From positions 372,001 through 436,000 of the forward strand of contig NC_021149.1 of NCBI RefSeq assembly GCF_000380335.1: a DNA stretch of 64,000 nt. Direction: 5' to 3'. A program made the position numbers and the translations under genes. The DNA is from Azotobacter vinelandii CA (GTDB lineage: Bacteria > Pseudomonadota > Gammaproteobacteria > Pseudomonadales > Pseudomonadaceae). The notes below the pieces were generated by a model that saw only the letters and a list, made by a program, of their open reading frames with translations, did not search any database and had not been told where the DNA came from. Shown piece after piece: positions 16,420 through 25,345 of the stretch (positions are counted from its first letter, which is position 1; every line of letters begins with the position of its first letter).

Positions 16420-18039
16420 TTACAGGGCCGCCTGGGCGGGTTGGGGAGCAGTGGCCTCGGCCTGGGCCTCGGCGGCTTCCGGCTCGACCGGCATGAAGCG
16501 CAGTTGCAGGCGCTCGCTGGTCATGGCGCGGATGTTATTGGTCAGCTCGATGTTGTTGTTGAGCTTCTGGCCGTAGGAGGGAACGATTTCCTTCAGCTTG
16601 GCCTGCCACTCGGGAGTCCCGATCCTGTCCTTGAAGGTCTTTTCCAGCACGGTGAGCATGATCGGCGCGGCGGTGGAGGCGCCCGGCGAGGCGCCCAGCA
16701 GCGCGGCGATGCTGCCGTCCGCGGCGGCCACGACTTCGGTGCCGAACTGCAGGACGCCGCCTTTCTCCGGGTCCTTCTTGATGACCTGGACGCGCTGGCC
16801 GGCGGTCAGCAGTTTCCAGTCCTCGGCCTTGGCCTGCGGGAAATACTCGCGCAGTTCCTCGATGCGTTCTTCCTGGCTGAGCATCAACTGGCCGATCAGG
16901 TAGGTGCTGAGCGGCAGGTTGTCGAGGCCGGCGTGCATGATCGGCATGAAGTTGTCCGTGCTCAGCGAGCGCGGCATATCCAGCAGCGAGCCCTTCTTCA
17001 GGAACTTGGTGGAGAAGGTGGCGAAGGGTCCGAACAGGATCGCCCGCTTGCCGTCGATCACGCGGGTGTCCAGATGCGGCACGGACATCGGCGGGGCGCC
17101 GACGGAGGCCTTGCCGTAGACCTTGGCCAGGTGGCGTTCGACGACCTCGGGGTTGGTGGTGTAGAGGAACTGGCCGCCCACCGGGAAGCCGGCATAGCCG
17201 TCGGCCTCGGGGATGCCGGTCTTCTGCAGCAGCGGCAGCGCGCCGCCGCCGGCGCCGATGAACACGAACTTAGCCTTGACGGTCTTCTCCTCGCCGCCCT
17301 TGGCCAGGTCGGCGACCGTCACGTTCCAGGTGCCGTCGTCGTTGCGTACGAAGTCGCGTACCTCGTGCTTGAGGTTCAGCGTGACGTTGCCGTGCCTGGT
17401 CAGCGCACCCATCAATTGGCGGGTGATTTCGCCGAAGTTGACGTCGGTGCCGATCGGCATGCGCGTCGCGGCGACCTTCTGGCCGGCCGTGCGGCCCTCC
17501 ATCACCAGCGGCGCCCATTCGTTGATGGTCGCGTGGTCTTCCGTGTACTCCATGCCGCGGTACAGGGAGCTGTGCTGCATCGCCTCGTGGCGTTTCTTCA
17601 GGAAGGCGACGTTCTCGTCGCCCCAGACGAAGCTGATGTGCGGCACGTCGTTGATGAAGGATTTCGGATTGCTCAGCACGCCCTTATCGATCTGGTGGGC
17701 CCAGAACTGCCGGGAGATCTCGAAGGATTCGGTGACCGCCAGCGCCTTGCTGATGTCGACATGGCCGTCGGGTTTCTCGGAGGTGTAGTTCAGTTCGCAG
17801 AACGCCGAGTGGCCGGTGCCGGCGTTGTTCCAGGGATTGGAGCTTTCCTCGGCGACCTGGTCGAGGCGTTCGTAGATGTCGATCGTCCAGTCGGGCTCCA
17901 GCTCCTTGAGGTAAGTGCCGAGGCTGGCGCTCATGATGCCGCCGCCGATCAGCAGGACGTCCACGGTCTTCTCCGCGTCGTCCTGCTTGGCGCAGCCGAC
18001 GATGCTGGCGCACAAGAAGGTCAGTAACAGTTTCTTCAT
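16420..18039 (-). CDS. mqo: Malate:quinone oxidoreductase
   Basis: 539 residues. Mqo oxidises malate to oxaloacetate and passes electrons to the quinone pool at the inner membrane, replacing NAD-malate dehydrogenase in the TCA cycle. The FAD-binding start [19 protein letters not shown] lies at about residues 26-44; [15 protein letters not shown] and the substrate-region [21 protein letters not shown] follow as in the family. The N-terminus is odd: [19 protein letters not shown] looks like a lipoprotein signal with lipobox SIVGC, whereas classical Mqo is cytoplasmic-side and unprocessed. The Ala/Pro/Glu-rich C-terminus is an extension. A single-gene unit. Confidence 0.93.
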   Translation of the reverse strand: MKKLLLTFLCASIVGCAKQDDAEKTVDVLLIGGGIMSASLGTYLKELEPDWTIDIYERLDQVAEESSNPWNNAGTGHSAFCELNYTSEKPDGHVDISKALAVTESFEISRQFWAHQIDKGVLSNPKSFINDVPHISFVWGDENVAFLKKRHEAMQHSSLYRGMEYTEDHATINEWAPLVMEGRTAGQKVAATRMPIGTDVNFGEITRQLMGALTRHGNVTLNLKHEVRDFVRNDDGTWNVTVADLAKGGEEKTVKAKFVFIGAGGGALPLLQKTGIPEADGYAGFPVGGQFLYTTNPEVVERHLAKVYGKASVGAPPMSVPHLDTRVIDGKRAILFGPFATFSTKFLKKGSLLDMPRSLSTDNFMPIMHAGLDNLPLSTYLIGQLMLSQEERIEELREYFPQAKAEDWKLLTAGQRVQVIKKDPEKGGVLQFGTEVVAAADGSIAALLGASPGASTAAPIMLTVLEKTFKDRIGTPEWQAKLKEIVPSYGQKLNNNIELTNNIRAMTSERLQLRFMPVEPEAAEAQAEATAPQPAQAAL

Positions 18040-18730
18040 AAGACGGACCTGTTGAAGTTATGAATGGATTTCGCAAGGCTGCGGCGGGCACTGGTTCGCG
18101 CGCTGCCGATGGCCGGGTCGGGATCGCCGACGCGCGCCTGCCGTTACTGTCGATAAAGCTGTCGCATCCGGATCAACTGTTGTTCTTGTTCGCCACGGCC
18201 CTGACCGTCGTGCCTTTCGGCCGCCTGTCCGGGCGTCGTCCCGGGGCATGGGGGCAGTCCCGGGCCGTTTCTCCTGGAGCCATGCCCGATTCGGACCGAG
18301 CATGGTTTCCTCGATGCGCTGGCCTTCGCATTCGAAGGCGTTCGTCGGTGGATGCGGGGCTGTCCGCATCGCACGAGGATTCGAAAGGCAGGATGTATGC
18401 CATTTTTCGGAAGGTGCCGAAAATCCATGTCCTGGAGCAATGAATCGGCATTTTTTCGGCCGTATGTGGCGAAATGTCGCCAGGAGCAGGGTGGCCAATT
18501 CGTCCGGGACGGCGGAATTCCGCCCGTACCCATGGATGCGAATGCATGTGGACACGCCGGCCGGATCGGACGGACAGCAGGCGCCGGCACTGGCCGAAAG
18601 CGGAACGAGGCGCGAGACTGGGAGGGAGGGCTTGCGCCATTCGCAAGGCAGCGTACGGGAGCTGCAGGAGTTTCCTGGCGGCCGATCCGGACGTCGTCCA
18701 CGGTCCTGTATCCAGGATGGAGTCGTTTTC
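18040..18730. other. 691-bp gap upstream of mqo; no gene recognised
   Basis: It must hold the mqo promoter and the 5' region of the orphan gene to the right. Several open frames cross it on both strands but have no start signals or family sense. No repeat or RNA fold stood out. Confidence 0.5.
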
Positions 18731-19330
18731 ATGAAAGCCGAGCATCTGCATCTTCTCGCCGACATTTCCAGCCGGCCGACGGCTACCGCGCGCACCCGGT
18801 TGATCGCCATCCGCCGTCTCTGTCGGGCCTTCACCCAGGAGTTGGAAGCCATCGACGCCGAGCGTCGCGCCCTGAGACGACAGGCCGGCAGGCTGCGCGT
18901 CTTCCTGCCGTTCACCGGGCTGGCGGTGAGCGATCTGGAGCGGCAGGCCAGCGCCTGCCGGCGCGACGCGCGGCACGATCTCCGTCGGGCCCTGGCGAGC
19001 TTCGGACGCAGGCTGATGCGGGAGCGGCAGGGGATAAGCGAAACCCTGGGCTTCGACGATCTATGCGACCTGCTGAACGTGAATCCCGTGCATCGCGGCG
19101 CGCTGTGCCGGCGGGCGGGCGCCGGGTTCGCGGAGATCGTGTTCATCGAGGGGCTGGAGGACAGCGCCGAACACCAGGGGCGCGACTGGAAGGACGGGCC
19201 CCTGTTCAACGCCTGCTACTACGCGATGATCGGGCTTCTCCGGGAAAGAGGCCTGCCGCCCGACTTCGGCCGCTGCTGTACGAGGCTGCGGGGGGCGGGC
19301 GGCGAGGCGGGCCGGGCCTTGCCGTATTGA
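18731..19330 (+). CDS. Hypothetical Arg/Leu-rich helical protein
   Basis: 199 residues from ATG 18731 (MKAEHLHLLADISSRPTATA); the open frame extends upstream, but without sensible sequence. I do not recognise a family. The first 120 residues are helical and rich in Arg, Ala and Leu. The middle, FDDLCDLLNVNPVHRGALCRR, resembles a helix-turn-helix-like stretch. The last part has many aromatic and Cys residues (NACYYAMIGLL). No signal peptide or membrane segment. It sits alone before a pair of phage-type regulators and might belong to the same remnant. Confidence 0.5.
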   Translation: MKAEHLHLLADISSRPTATARTRLIAIRRLCRAFTQELEAIDAERRALRRQAGRLRVFLPFTGLAVSDLERQASACRRDARHDLRRALASFGRRLMRERQGISETLGFDDLCDLLNVNPVHRGALCRRAGAGFAEIVFIEGLEDSAEHQGRDWKDGPLFNACYYAMIGLLRERGLPPDFGRCCTRLRGAGGEAGRALPY

Positions 19331-19448
19331 GTGCCTTCGGGCGACGTCTTCCGTCCGTGGTGGCGCCTGGCGCCTCTCCCGTGCGGGAGAGGCGGGGGTG
19401 GAACCCCTTCGAGGGCTTCGGCCGCTTGCCGGCAGGGAGGGAGCGGAT

Positions 19449-19805
19449 TCACCCGCGATGGACTGCAAGAGTGGAAGCATCGTGCGCGAATCCGTCCACC
19501 GAGGCGCTATCGACCTCGTTCCTCTGGAATTCCGTCCAGGGAAAAGTGCAGGACCTTGAGAGGGAGGCTTCCCGGCGCGGCCGGTCGATGGCTGCCTTGA
19601 GGGCGCCAAGGGTTTTTTTCTGCGCGGCGAGATGCGGGGCGTCCCGAAGGATGGCGCCACAGCGGCTGGTTTCGGGGATCGACAGGTAGCGGGCGGCATG
19701 CCATTGCTGCTGGATGGCGCTGCGCAACTCCTGGCGCAGATGCAGCAGCAGGGCTTCCGCCAGTTTCGGTTCCAGTTTCAATTCGATGAAAACGGCCTTT
19801 TCCAT
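19449..19805 (-). CDS. Small hypothetical protein downstream of gp16-like gene
   Basis: 118 codons at most. The N-terminal 75 residues (MEKAVFIELKLEPKLAEALL, then RQELRSAIQQQWHAARYL) look like a real helical protein, while the last 40 are less protein-like. The ribosome site is weak. Same strand and order as the gp16-like regulator 188 bp upstream, so it may be the next gene of a phage early operon. Existence is uncertain. Confidence 0.4.
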   Translation of the reverse strand: MEKAVFIELKLEPKLAEALLLHLRQELRSAIQQQWHAARYLSIPETSRCGAILRDAPHLAAQKKTLGALKAAIDRPRREASLSRSCTFPWTEFQRNEVDSASVDGFAHDASTLAVHRG

Positions 19806-19993
19806 GGCATTTCTCGGCTAGTGGCGTTGTTTTCCCAGGCAGTGGCCGTGCCGGTCGCGGCTGCGGCCTGGTCCGGCCGTGCGCCCCGTGCCTGGCAGAG
19901 GAGTGCCCGTTCCGGCACGCGCCGGCGTGACGGGGTGCCGCTTGCCGCGACGACACACGGCCAGGTTCCCCGGCGCGGTTTGTCCGCCTTCGG

Positions 19994-20257
19994 TCAGGGC
20001 TCCTCCGTCGTCGTGGGCTGTCGCAATCCCTCCGCATCCGCATCCGCCAGGATGCCCGGCAGCACTTCGGCGCCGATCGCCAGCGACAGGTCGCGCAGGA
20101 TGGAAAAGGTCAGCCTCCCGTTGGGCAGGGTGCTGGCACCGGCCCAGCGCTGGACGGCCTGGGTCACCGTGCGCGGTTCGTAGCCGTGGGTCAGGGCGAA
20201 CCGGCGGAAGTTGCTGCCTTTTTCGATCAGCCGGGCCTGGATCTGACGCTTGTTCAT
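19994..20257 (-). CDS. BcepMu gp16-type phage-associated DNA-binding protein
   Basis: 87 residues. The pattern KRQIQARLIEKGSNFRRFAL, then GYEPRTVTQAVQRWAG, is that of the BcepMu gp16 family of Mu-like phages: small helix-turn-helix proteins encoded next to the repressor at the start of the early region. It is divergent from a CI-type repressor, with about 70 bp of repeat-bearing DNA between them, as in a phage immunity region. No other Mu-like structural or transposase gene is seen, so this is an isolated remnant or a domesticated switch. Confidence 0.8.
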   Translation of the reverse strand: MNKRQIQARLIEKGSNFRRFALTHGYEPRTVTQAVQRWAGASTLPNGRLTFSILRDLSLAIGAEVLPGILADADAEGLRQPTTTEEP

Positions 20258-20286
20258 GGCTCGGGTGTTCTCATTTGGTTAAGATG

Positions 20287-20354
20287 TACTCATTGCGCGT
20301 AACGGTATCTACTCCAAACGCATATGTCAAATGGTAATACTCCAAATGCGTAAG
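20287..20354. promoter_or_regulatory. Repeated operator-like elements between gp16-like gene and CI-type repressor
   Basis: Two direct repeats, TACTCCAAACGCATATG (20310-20326) and TACTCCAAATGCGTAAG (20338-20354), plus a looser TACTCATTGCGCGTAA (20287 on), fill the divergent AT-rich region. The last repeat overlaps the repressor start codon, which fits autoregulation. Confidence 0.6.
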
Positions 20355-20777
20355 AAAAGTGCGACGGCTGTTCTGGCGCGCCTTAAAATGCTGACGGGCT
20401 GCGCGACCGATACGGCCCTGGCCTCCACGCTGGGCATAAGCCCCCAGACCCTGAGCAGTTGGAAGTCCAGGGATACCATTCCCTATGCGCTGTGCGTAGA
20501 GGTGGCCGACGAACACGGTGTCTCGCTCGACTGGTTGCTGGTCGGCGAAGGGGCGATGAGCCGGGGTGAGGTGGAGGGGGCGGCGGCCCGGGAATCGGCG
20601 GCCGTCTACGACATCAGCCCCGGCGAGCAGGCGTTGCTCGAACTGCTCCGTTCGCTCGGCGAGGGCGACCGCCAGGAGATCCGGCATGTCGCCTCGGAGA
20701 AGAGGCGCCTGATCCGCATCGAGCAGCGCCTCGAGGAACTGGCTGCGGCGGTCGCCGCCATCAAGCGGCCCGTCTGA
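20331..20777 (+). CDS. CI-type phage repressor-like regulator
   Basis: 148 residues (143 if the second ATG at 20346 is used; neither has a clear ribosome site). The N-terminus is the bacteriophage CI-repressor helix-turn-helix: VLARLKMLTGCATDTALAST, ISPQTLSSWKSRDTIPY, then VSLDWLLVGEG. The second half (LLELLRSLGEGDRQEIRHVA and on) is a short coiled coil instead of the LexA-like self-cleaving domain, so it is unlikely to be induced by RecA-mediated cleavage. It faces away from the gp16-like gene and probably represses both promoters through the repeats in between. Confidence 0.8.
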   Translation: MVILQMRKKSATAVLARLKMLTGCATDTALASTLGISPQTLSSWKSRDTIPYALCVEVADEHGVSLDWLLVGEGAMSRGEVEGAAARESAAVYDISPGEQALLELLRSLGEGDRQEIRHVASEKRRLIRIEQRLEELAAAVAAIKRPV

Positions 20778-20984
20778 GCGTCGAGATCCGCCGCGCGCCC
20801 GGCCATCGCCGGTCGGGCGGGTCGGCCGGAACGTCGCCGGGGCTCCGCTCTTTCCATCATTCCCATGGTCGCGGCCGTCGTTGCGGCCGCACTTTTCCCG
20901 TACGCGTTCCGAGGGCTCCGGGGCATTCGCGATCGACGGGAGAACTGCCGGCGTCCCGGCTTGGCAGGCGGGAATGAAACGGGC

Positions 20985-21022
20985 TTGTTAAGCGAAAAGC
21001 CAAAGGCTAAGGTAGCGCTATC
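20985..21022 (+). promoter_or_regulatory. glk promoter with LacI-type operator
   Basis: TTGTTA, a 17-bp spacer and TAAGGT are followed directly by AGCGCT. The -10 overlaps a palindrome GGTAGCGCTATC (21011-21022), whose AGCGCT centre is typical of LacI/GalR-family operators. The same arrangement (TTGTCA-N17-TAAGGT-AGCGCT) faces it upstream of gluP at 24995-24961. Confidence 0.65.
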
Positions 21023-21329
21023 TATCGGCTGTATGCCTGCTGTGCCGTGGCCTGCTTCCGGTCTGTGCCGAAGAGGGCCGGGAGGCATGCGCGGCATGGG
21101 CGAAGGGATGGCAGACCCGGGCCTGTCTGTGCGCCAACTGCGCGGATAGCGCAGTCTTCGTGGCGTGCCTGGGAGCGATCTTTTCTTCCGGGATGACGCG
21201 CTTTCAGGGGCCCAAAGGGCGGCCGTCCCCGCCGCTGGCCGCTGCCTTGTCGTGCGATCGCGGCCAGTTTCAGGGTCTTGCCGGGGTTTTCCGGACTTTA
21301 TCTACAAAATACAACAAAGTGTGAAGCCT

Positions 21330-21419
21330 ATGACTGTCGAAACCCACCTCTCCGCGTTCCGTTCTATCTTGGCCACCTCGCACAGGATGTGCCCCGGACT
21401 GCAGGAGCGACTGAAATGA
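21330..21419 (+). CDS. 29-codon leader ORF overlapping glk start
   Basis: ATG 21330 opens a 29-residue frame (MTVETHLSAFRSILATSHRM and on) whose TGA overlaps the glk ATG as ATGA, so its translation could be coupled to glk. A C/A-rich stretch, ACAAAATACAACAAAG (21303-21318), just upstream resembles an Hfq-Crc target. Its first residues resemble the GluP N-terminus (MTTVETT), and the DNA around the start aligns with the gluP leader. It may be a duplicated leader rather than a functional peptide. Confidence 0.4.
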   Translation: MTVETHLSAFRSILATSHRMCPGLQERLK

Positions 21420-22384
21420 CTCTGACAATGGTCGGTGATATCGGGGGTACCAACGCGCGTTTCGCCTTGTGGCGCGATGAGCGGATCGAATCGGTGCGGA
21501 CGCTGCCCGCGGCCGACTTCGCCACGCCGGAACTGGCGATCGAGCATTACCTGTCCTCCCTCGGACTGTCGTCGGGCGATCTCTCCAGCCTGTGCCTGGG
21601 TTGCGCCGGGCCGGTGTCCGGCGAGGATTTCCGCTTCACCAACAACCATTGGACCCTGAACCGCAGCGCCTTCCGTCGGGCGCTGGGACTGGACAACCTC
21701 CTGCTGATCAACGACTTCACCGCCATGGCGCTGGGCATGACGCGTCTGCGCGAGGACGGACGCATCCAGATCTGTCCCGGCGCGTCGGAGCCCGGCAACC
21801 CGTCTCTGGTGATAGGGCCGGGCACCGGCCTGGGCGTCAGCACCCTGGTGCCCGACGGCGGCGACCGTTGGCGGGTGCTGCCGGGCGAGGGCGGGCATGT
21901 CGATCTGCCGGTCGGCAGCCTGCGCGAGGCGGCGCTGTGGCAGCAACTGTTCGCCGACCTGGGCCATGTACGCGCCGAGGATGTGCTCAGCGGCAGCGGT
22001 CTGGTGCGACTCTACCGGGCGGTCTGCACCCTGGACGGCCATGCGCCGCACCTCGGCACTCCCGCGGAGATCAGCACGGCCGCCCTGGCCGGCGATCCGG
22101 TCGCGGTGGAGGTCCTGAGCCTGTTCTGCATCTGGCTCGGCCGGGTCGCCGGCAACGGCGTGCTGACCACGGGGGCGCGTGGCGGTGTGTATATCGTCGG
22201 TGGGGTGATTCCGCGCTTCGCCGCCTTCTTCCAGTCCAGCGGCTTCGCCAGCAGCCTGTGCAGCAAGGGTTGCATGAGCCATTACCTCAACGGCGTGCCG
22301 GTCTGGCTGGTGACCGCCGAATATCCCGGCCTGGAGGGTGCCGGCGTGGCCCTGCAGCAGGCGCTGGAGCCCGCCGCCGCCTGA
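21416..22384 (+). CDS. glk: Glucokinase
   Basis: 322 residues. Glk phosphorylates glucose to glucose-6-phosphate with ATP in the cytoplasm. Family motifs in order: phosphate-1 VGDIGGTNARFALW (residues 6-19), INDFTAMALGM with the catalytic Asp, adenosine-region IGPGTGLGVSTLV, and the zinc/sugar-site GEGGHVDLP. Start at ATG 21416, eight bases after AGGAG. It converges with gluP, and both carry the same promoter/operator design, so imported glucose and its first phosphorylation are likely co-regulated. A short leader ORF overlaps its start. Confidence 0.95.
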   Translation: MTLTMVGDIGGTNARFALWRDERIESVRTLPAADFATPELAIEHYLSSLGLSSGDLSSLCLGCAGPVSGEDFRFTNNHWTLNRSAFRRALGLDNLLLINDFTAMALGMTRLREDGRIQICPGASEPGNPSLVIGPGTGLGVSTLVPDGGDRWRVLPGEGGHVDLPVGSLREAALWQQLFADLGHVRAEDVLSGSGLVRLYRAVCTLDGHAPHLGTPAEISTAALAGDPVAVEVLSLFCIWLGRVAGNGVLTTGARGGVYIVGGVIPRFAAFFQSSGFASSLCSKGCMSHYLNGVPVWLVTAEYPGLEGAGVALQQALEPAAA

Positions 22385-22456
22385 GTCCGAGTCCGGGCGT
22401 CGGGGCGTTGTCCCTGGCGCCCGGACGCGGCGTATTCCCCTTTCCGGCGAGGCCGG

Positions 22457-22915
22457 TCATCCACCCTCGCTGGCGTGGACGGAACCGTATCCGCCAGGGC
22501 CGTTAGGTTCCCGGTCGTCCTGTCGATCCCCCGACTCGTACAGCTCCAGCGGCAGACCGTCGGGGTCCGCGAAGAAAACGAAGCGCCTGTGCGTGTACCC
22601 GTCGGTCCGGATGGGCTCGACGGCTATTCCCTGGCGCTCGAGTTCCGCCTTGCAGGCGGCCACGTCCTCGACCTCGAAGGCCAGGTGGCGGAGGCCGCAG
22701 GCCTCCGGATAGGAAGGGCGCGCTGGCGGGGCGGGAAAGGAGAAGAGTTCGATCTGCGAGCCGTCGGGCAGCGCCAGGTCGAGCTTGTAGGACTGGCGCG
22801 CGGCCCGGTAGTGCTCGGCCAGGATGCGCAGCCCCAGGCATTCGGTATAGAAGCGCTTCGAAACCTCGTAGTTCGAACAGATGATGGCGGCATGGTGTAT
22901 GCAGCGAAGGCGCAT
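22457..22915 (-). CDS. VOC/glyoxalase-like metalloprotein (YaeR/GloA2 type)
   Basis: 152 residues forming one vicinal-oxygen-chelate unit: CIHHAAIICSNYEVSKRFYT at the start, LRHLAFEVEDVAACKAEL in the middle, and FFADPDGLPLELYE carrying the last metal ligand Glu. His, His and Glu would bind one metal. The length and the QSYKLDLALPDGSQIELFSFP stretch fit the YaeR/GloA2 group, whose reaction is not established. The C-terminal 25 residues after the fold are hydrophilic and unordered. It lies between the converging glk and gluP genes on the gluP strand, 180 bp beyond gluP. Confidence 0.85.
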   Translation of the reverse strand: MRLRCIHHAAIICSNYEVSKRFYTECLGLRILAEHYRAARQSYKLDLALPDGSQIELFSFPAPPARPSYPEACGLRHLAFEVEDVAACKAELERQGIAVEPIRTDGYTHRRFVFFADPDGLPLELYESGDRQDDREPNGPGGYGSVHASEGG

Positions 22916-23095
22916 GGCGTGATGGCTCGTATCGGGTGAATGACGGGATTTGGACCTGGCGGGCGGTCCGACGTCGGGGCGGGACGATACGGAAGATACC
23001 GTGCATCGTCGCTGGCTGCGGAGGGGACGTCGACCGGAGCAGCATTCCGGGCCTGTGCGGCCCGGAACGGCAGGGAGAGAACGGTGGCTTCGCGA

Positions 23096-24385
23096 TCAGC
23101 TCGCCAGGTGCGGACGGCGTGCGTACCAGCCGTAGGAGGCGATGCCGGCGTAGCAGATGGCCGGAACGGCCAGCGCCAGGGAGAGCGTCGACAGATCGGC
23201 GGCGAACCCGGTGAGCGGCGGAACGATCGCGCCGCCGACGATGGCGCAGCAGATCAGGCCCGAGCCCTCGGCGGCCCGTTCGCCGAGCCCTTCGGAGGCC
23301 AGGCTGAAGATGGTCGGAAACATGATGGAGTTGAACAATCCCACGGCCAGTAGCGACCAGCCGGAGATGCTGCCGGTCGAGAGGCTGGAGAGGCTGATCA
23401 GGACGATGGCGGTACCGGCGGCGAAGGCGAGCAGCTTGCCGGGCGCATAGCGGCGCATCAGGGCCGCGCCGACGAAGCGGCCGACCATGGCGCCACCCCA
23501 GTAGAAGGCCACGTGCTTGCCGGCTTCCTCCGCGACCAGATGCAGGGTGGTCGGCAGCATCAGGTAGTCGGTGAGCAGGCTGCCGATGGCCACTTCGGCG
23601 CCCACGTACAGGAAGATGCAGGCGGCGCCGAAGGCGAAGCGCGGCTGCTTCAGCAGGTCGAGGGCGGAAAACGGATTGAGACGCTCGGGCCTTTTCGAGG
23701 ACTTCAGCGCGTTGCGCTGCAGCCAGACGATAGCGGCGATGAGGCAGATGATCAGCGCGATGCCGACGTAGGTATTGCTGATGACGCTGGCTTCGTGGGC
23801 CAGGAAGGCCGAGAGCTCGGCTCCCGATAGCGTCGACGGGTCCACTTCGTTCAGGGCGCCGAGAATCAGGATGGCGCCGATGTAGGGGGCCACGGTGGTG
23901 CCCAGCGAGTTGAAGCCCTGGCCCAGGGTCAGGCGGCTATGGGCGGTGGAGCCCGGCCCGAGCAGCGACAGCAGGGGATTGGCGACCACCTGGACGGTGG
24001 TGACGCCCACCGCCAGGATGAACAGGGCGCCGAGGAAGGCCGGGAACAGCGTCGACAGGGTCGCCGGGATGAACATCAGGCAGCCGGCGGCCATGGTCAA
24101 CAGGCCGACGACGGCGGCCTTCATGTAGCCGATGCGCGAAATCAGCAGGCCCGCCGGAATGGAGGCGACGAAATAGGCGAAGAAGAACGCCGACTGCACG
24201 AGCATGGCCTCGGTGTAACTGAGGCTGAACAGGTCCTTCAGCTTCGGAACGAGGACGTCGTTGAGGCTGGTCAGCCCTCCGAAAATGAAGAACAGGGCGA
24301 AAACGTACAGGCTCAATCGCTGCGCCTGGGGAGGCGCCGGATTGTCCGTGCCGGCATTGTTGAAGGTCGTTTCTACCGTCGTCAT
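23096..24385 (-). CDS. gluP: GluP/FucP-type glucose permease (MFS sugar:H+ symporter)
   Basis: 429 residues with twelve hydrophobic helices and the FucP/GluP-family start SLYVFALFFIFGGLTSLNDV (about residues 25-44) and LGQGFNSLGTTVAPYIG in the middle. It imports glucose or a similar sugar across the inner membrane with protons. In A. vinelandii GluP is the glucose transporter and is controlled by CbrA/CbrB and Hfq-Crc; this gene fits in sequence and in its partner glk. The start has a good site, AGAGGAAA, directly after a C/A-rich ACAACAAG stretch that could bind Hfq-Crc and block translation. Confidence 0.9.
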   Translation of the reverse strand: MTTVETTFNNAGTDNPAPPQAQRLSLYVFALFFIFGGLTSLNDVLVPKLKDLFSLSYTEAMLVQSAFFFAYFVASIPAGLLISRIGYMKAAVVGLLTMAAGCLMFIPATLSTLFPAFLGALFILAVGVTTVQVVANPLLSLLGPGSTAHSRLTLGQGFNSLGTTVAPYIGAILILGALNEVDPSTLSGAELSAFLAHEASVISNTYVGIALIICLIAAIVWLQRNALKSSKRPERLNPFSALDLLKQPRFAFGAACIFLYVGAEVAIGSLLTDYLMLPTTLHLVAEEAGKHVAFYWGGAMVGRFVGAALMRRYAPGKLLAFAAGTAIVLISLSSLSTGSISGWSLLAVGLFNSIMFPTIFSLASEGLGERAAEGSGLICCAIVGGAIVPPLTGFAADLSTLSLALAVPAICYAGIASYGWYARRPHLAS

Positions 24386-24960
24386 CGTGCATTTCCTCTT
24401 GTTGTGATTGTTGCTTCAAGGAGAGGCCCCTGCCGTGGGCAGGACGGCGCTGTCTCTAGCCGGTGAAGGTTTGTCGAGAGGAGGCATCCGATCGTGTCGG
24501 AATGCTCGCTTGCCGTTTCGGGATACCTTGAGGCGGTTCCGGTGGCGATCCGGGGTTTGTGTCTTGCCGGAATGGCGAGGCCGGTGGTAGCCGCCTTCGC
24601 CGCTCGCGGCAGGAGGCGTTCAGCCGGCTTCGGCCCGGCCTCAATGACGGATATCGGTACGCTGAGGCCGCAGGGGGGGATTGTGTCTTCGCCGTCCGAG
24701 AGTGGCCGCCCTGTGCCGTTGGAATGGCCAGGCAAGGCGGAACTGGCCGTGGTGGGCAGCTCCTGAGTCGATCCACATGGCGCTGGATGAACGCATAAGA
24801 TACCTCGATGCGTGGACGGCGCTGTCTCGCGGGCTTGAAGCCCATTGTCGAGCGGAGAGTCTTGCTGCCGTCCGGCTTGTTGTTTTTGTCGATTGCCGCC
24901 TGGATTTCACTGCGGAGCGGTCCGCGGGCTCCTGGGGGAATAAGGGAAGATCGCTAAGAC
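24386..24960 (-). other. Long (about 570 nt) leader of gluP
   Basis: From the promoter at about 24965 to the gluP ATG no gene is supported on either strand. Two C/A-rich sites in the mRNA sense, ACAAAAACAACAAG near 24891-24878 and CAACAATCACAACAAG ending at 24399, resemble Hfq-Crc targets. Confidence 0.5.
24399..24415 (-). promoter_or_regulatory. C/A-rich Hfq-Crc-like site next to gluP ribosome site
   Basis: The mRNA reads AACAATCACAACAAG immediately before AGGAAA, close to the AAnAAnAA motif bound by Hfq with Crc in pseudomonads. The position would block ribosome access. Confidence 0.55.
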
Positions 24961-24995
24961 AGCGCTACCTTAGTGGCTGGATTCTTCTTTGACAA
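24961..24995 (-). promoter_or_regulatory. gluP promoter with LacI-type operator
   Basis: On the minus strand TTGTCA (24995-24990), 17 bp, TAAGGT (24972-24967) and AGCGCT (24966-24961) copy the glk promoter element in mirrored orientation. Shared control by one LacI-type regulator, not encoded in the window, is inferred. Confidence 0.6.
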
Positions 24996-25345
24996 GTGCT
25001 GAGGTCCAGCTATTGATGAATCGTTTCACTAGCCGGCTGCGCCGGCCTGTTTCCGGGCCGCAACCGGAACGATCCGCCGTGGCTCCGGGCTTGTCGCCGT
25101 ATGGAGTGCCGTCCGGGTACTGCTGGGAATGTCCCGGCGCGCAACCGGCGTTTTTCCGGGCGATTGAGCGGCGGCCGAGGCGCGGCGGCAGTCGGCGGCT
25201 CGAAGTCTCGGGAACATGGTTGCGGGTTGGCACCGGCTCGATGGGACGACGCCAGAAGGCGATCCGATTGGTGCGTTCGCATAAGGGGGAGGCACTGTCT
25301 GGGCGGAACCCTTTCCGCTTCCGGTAGGGGCCACTTTCTTCTGCA

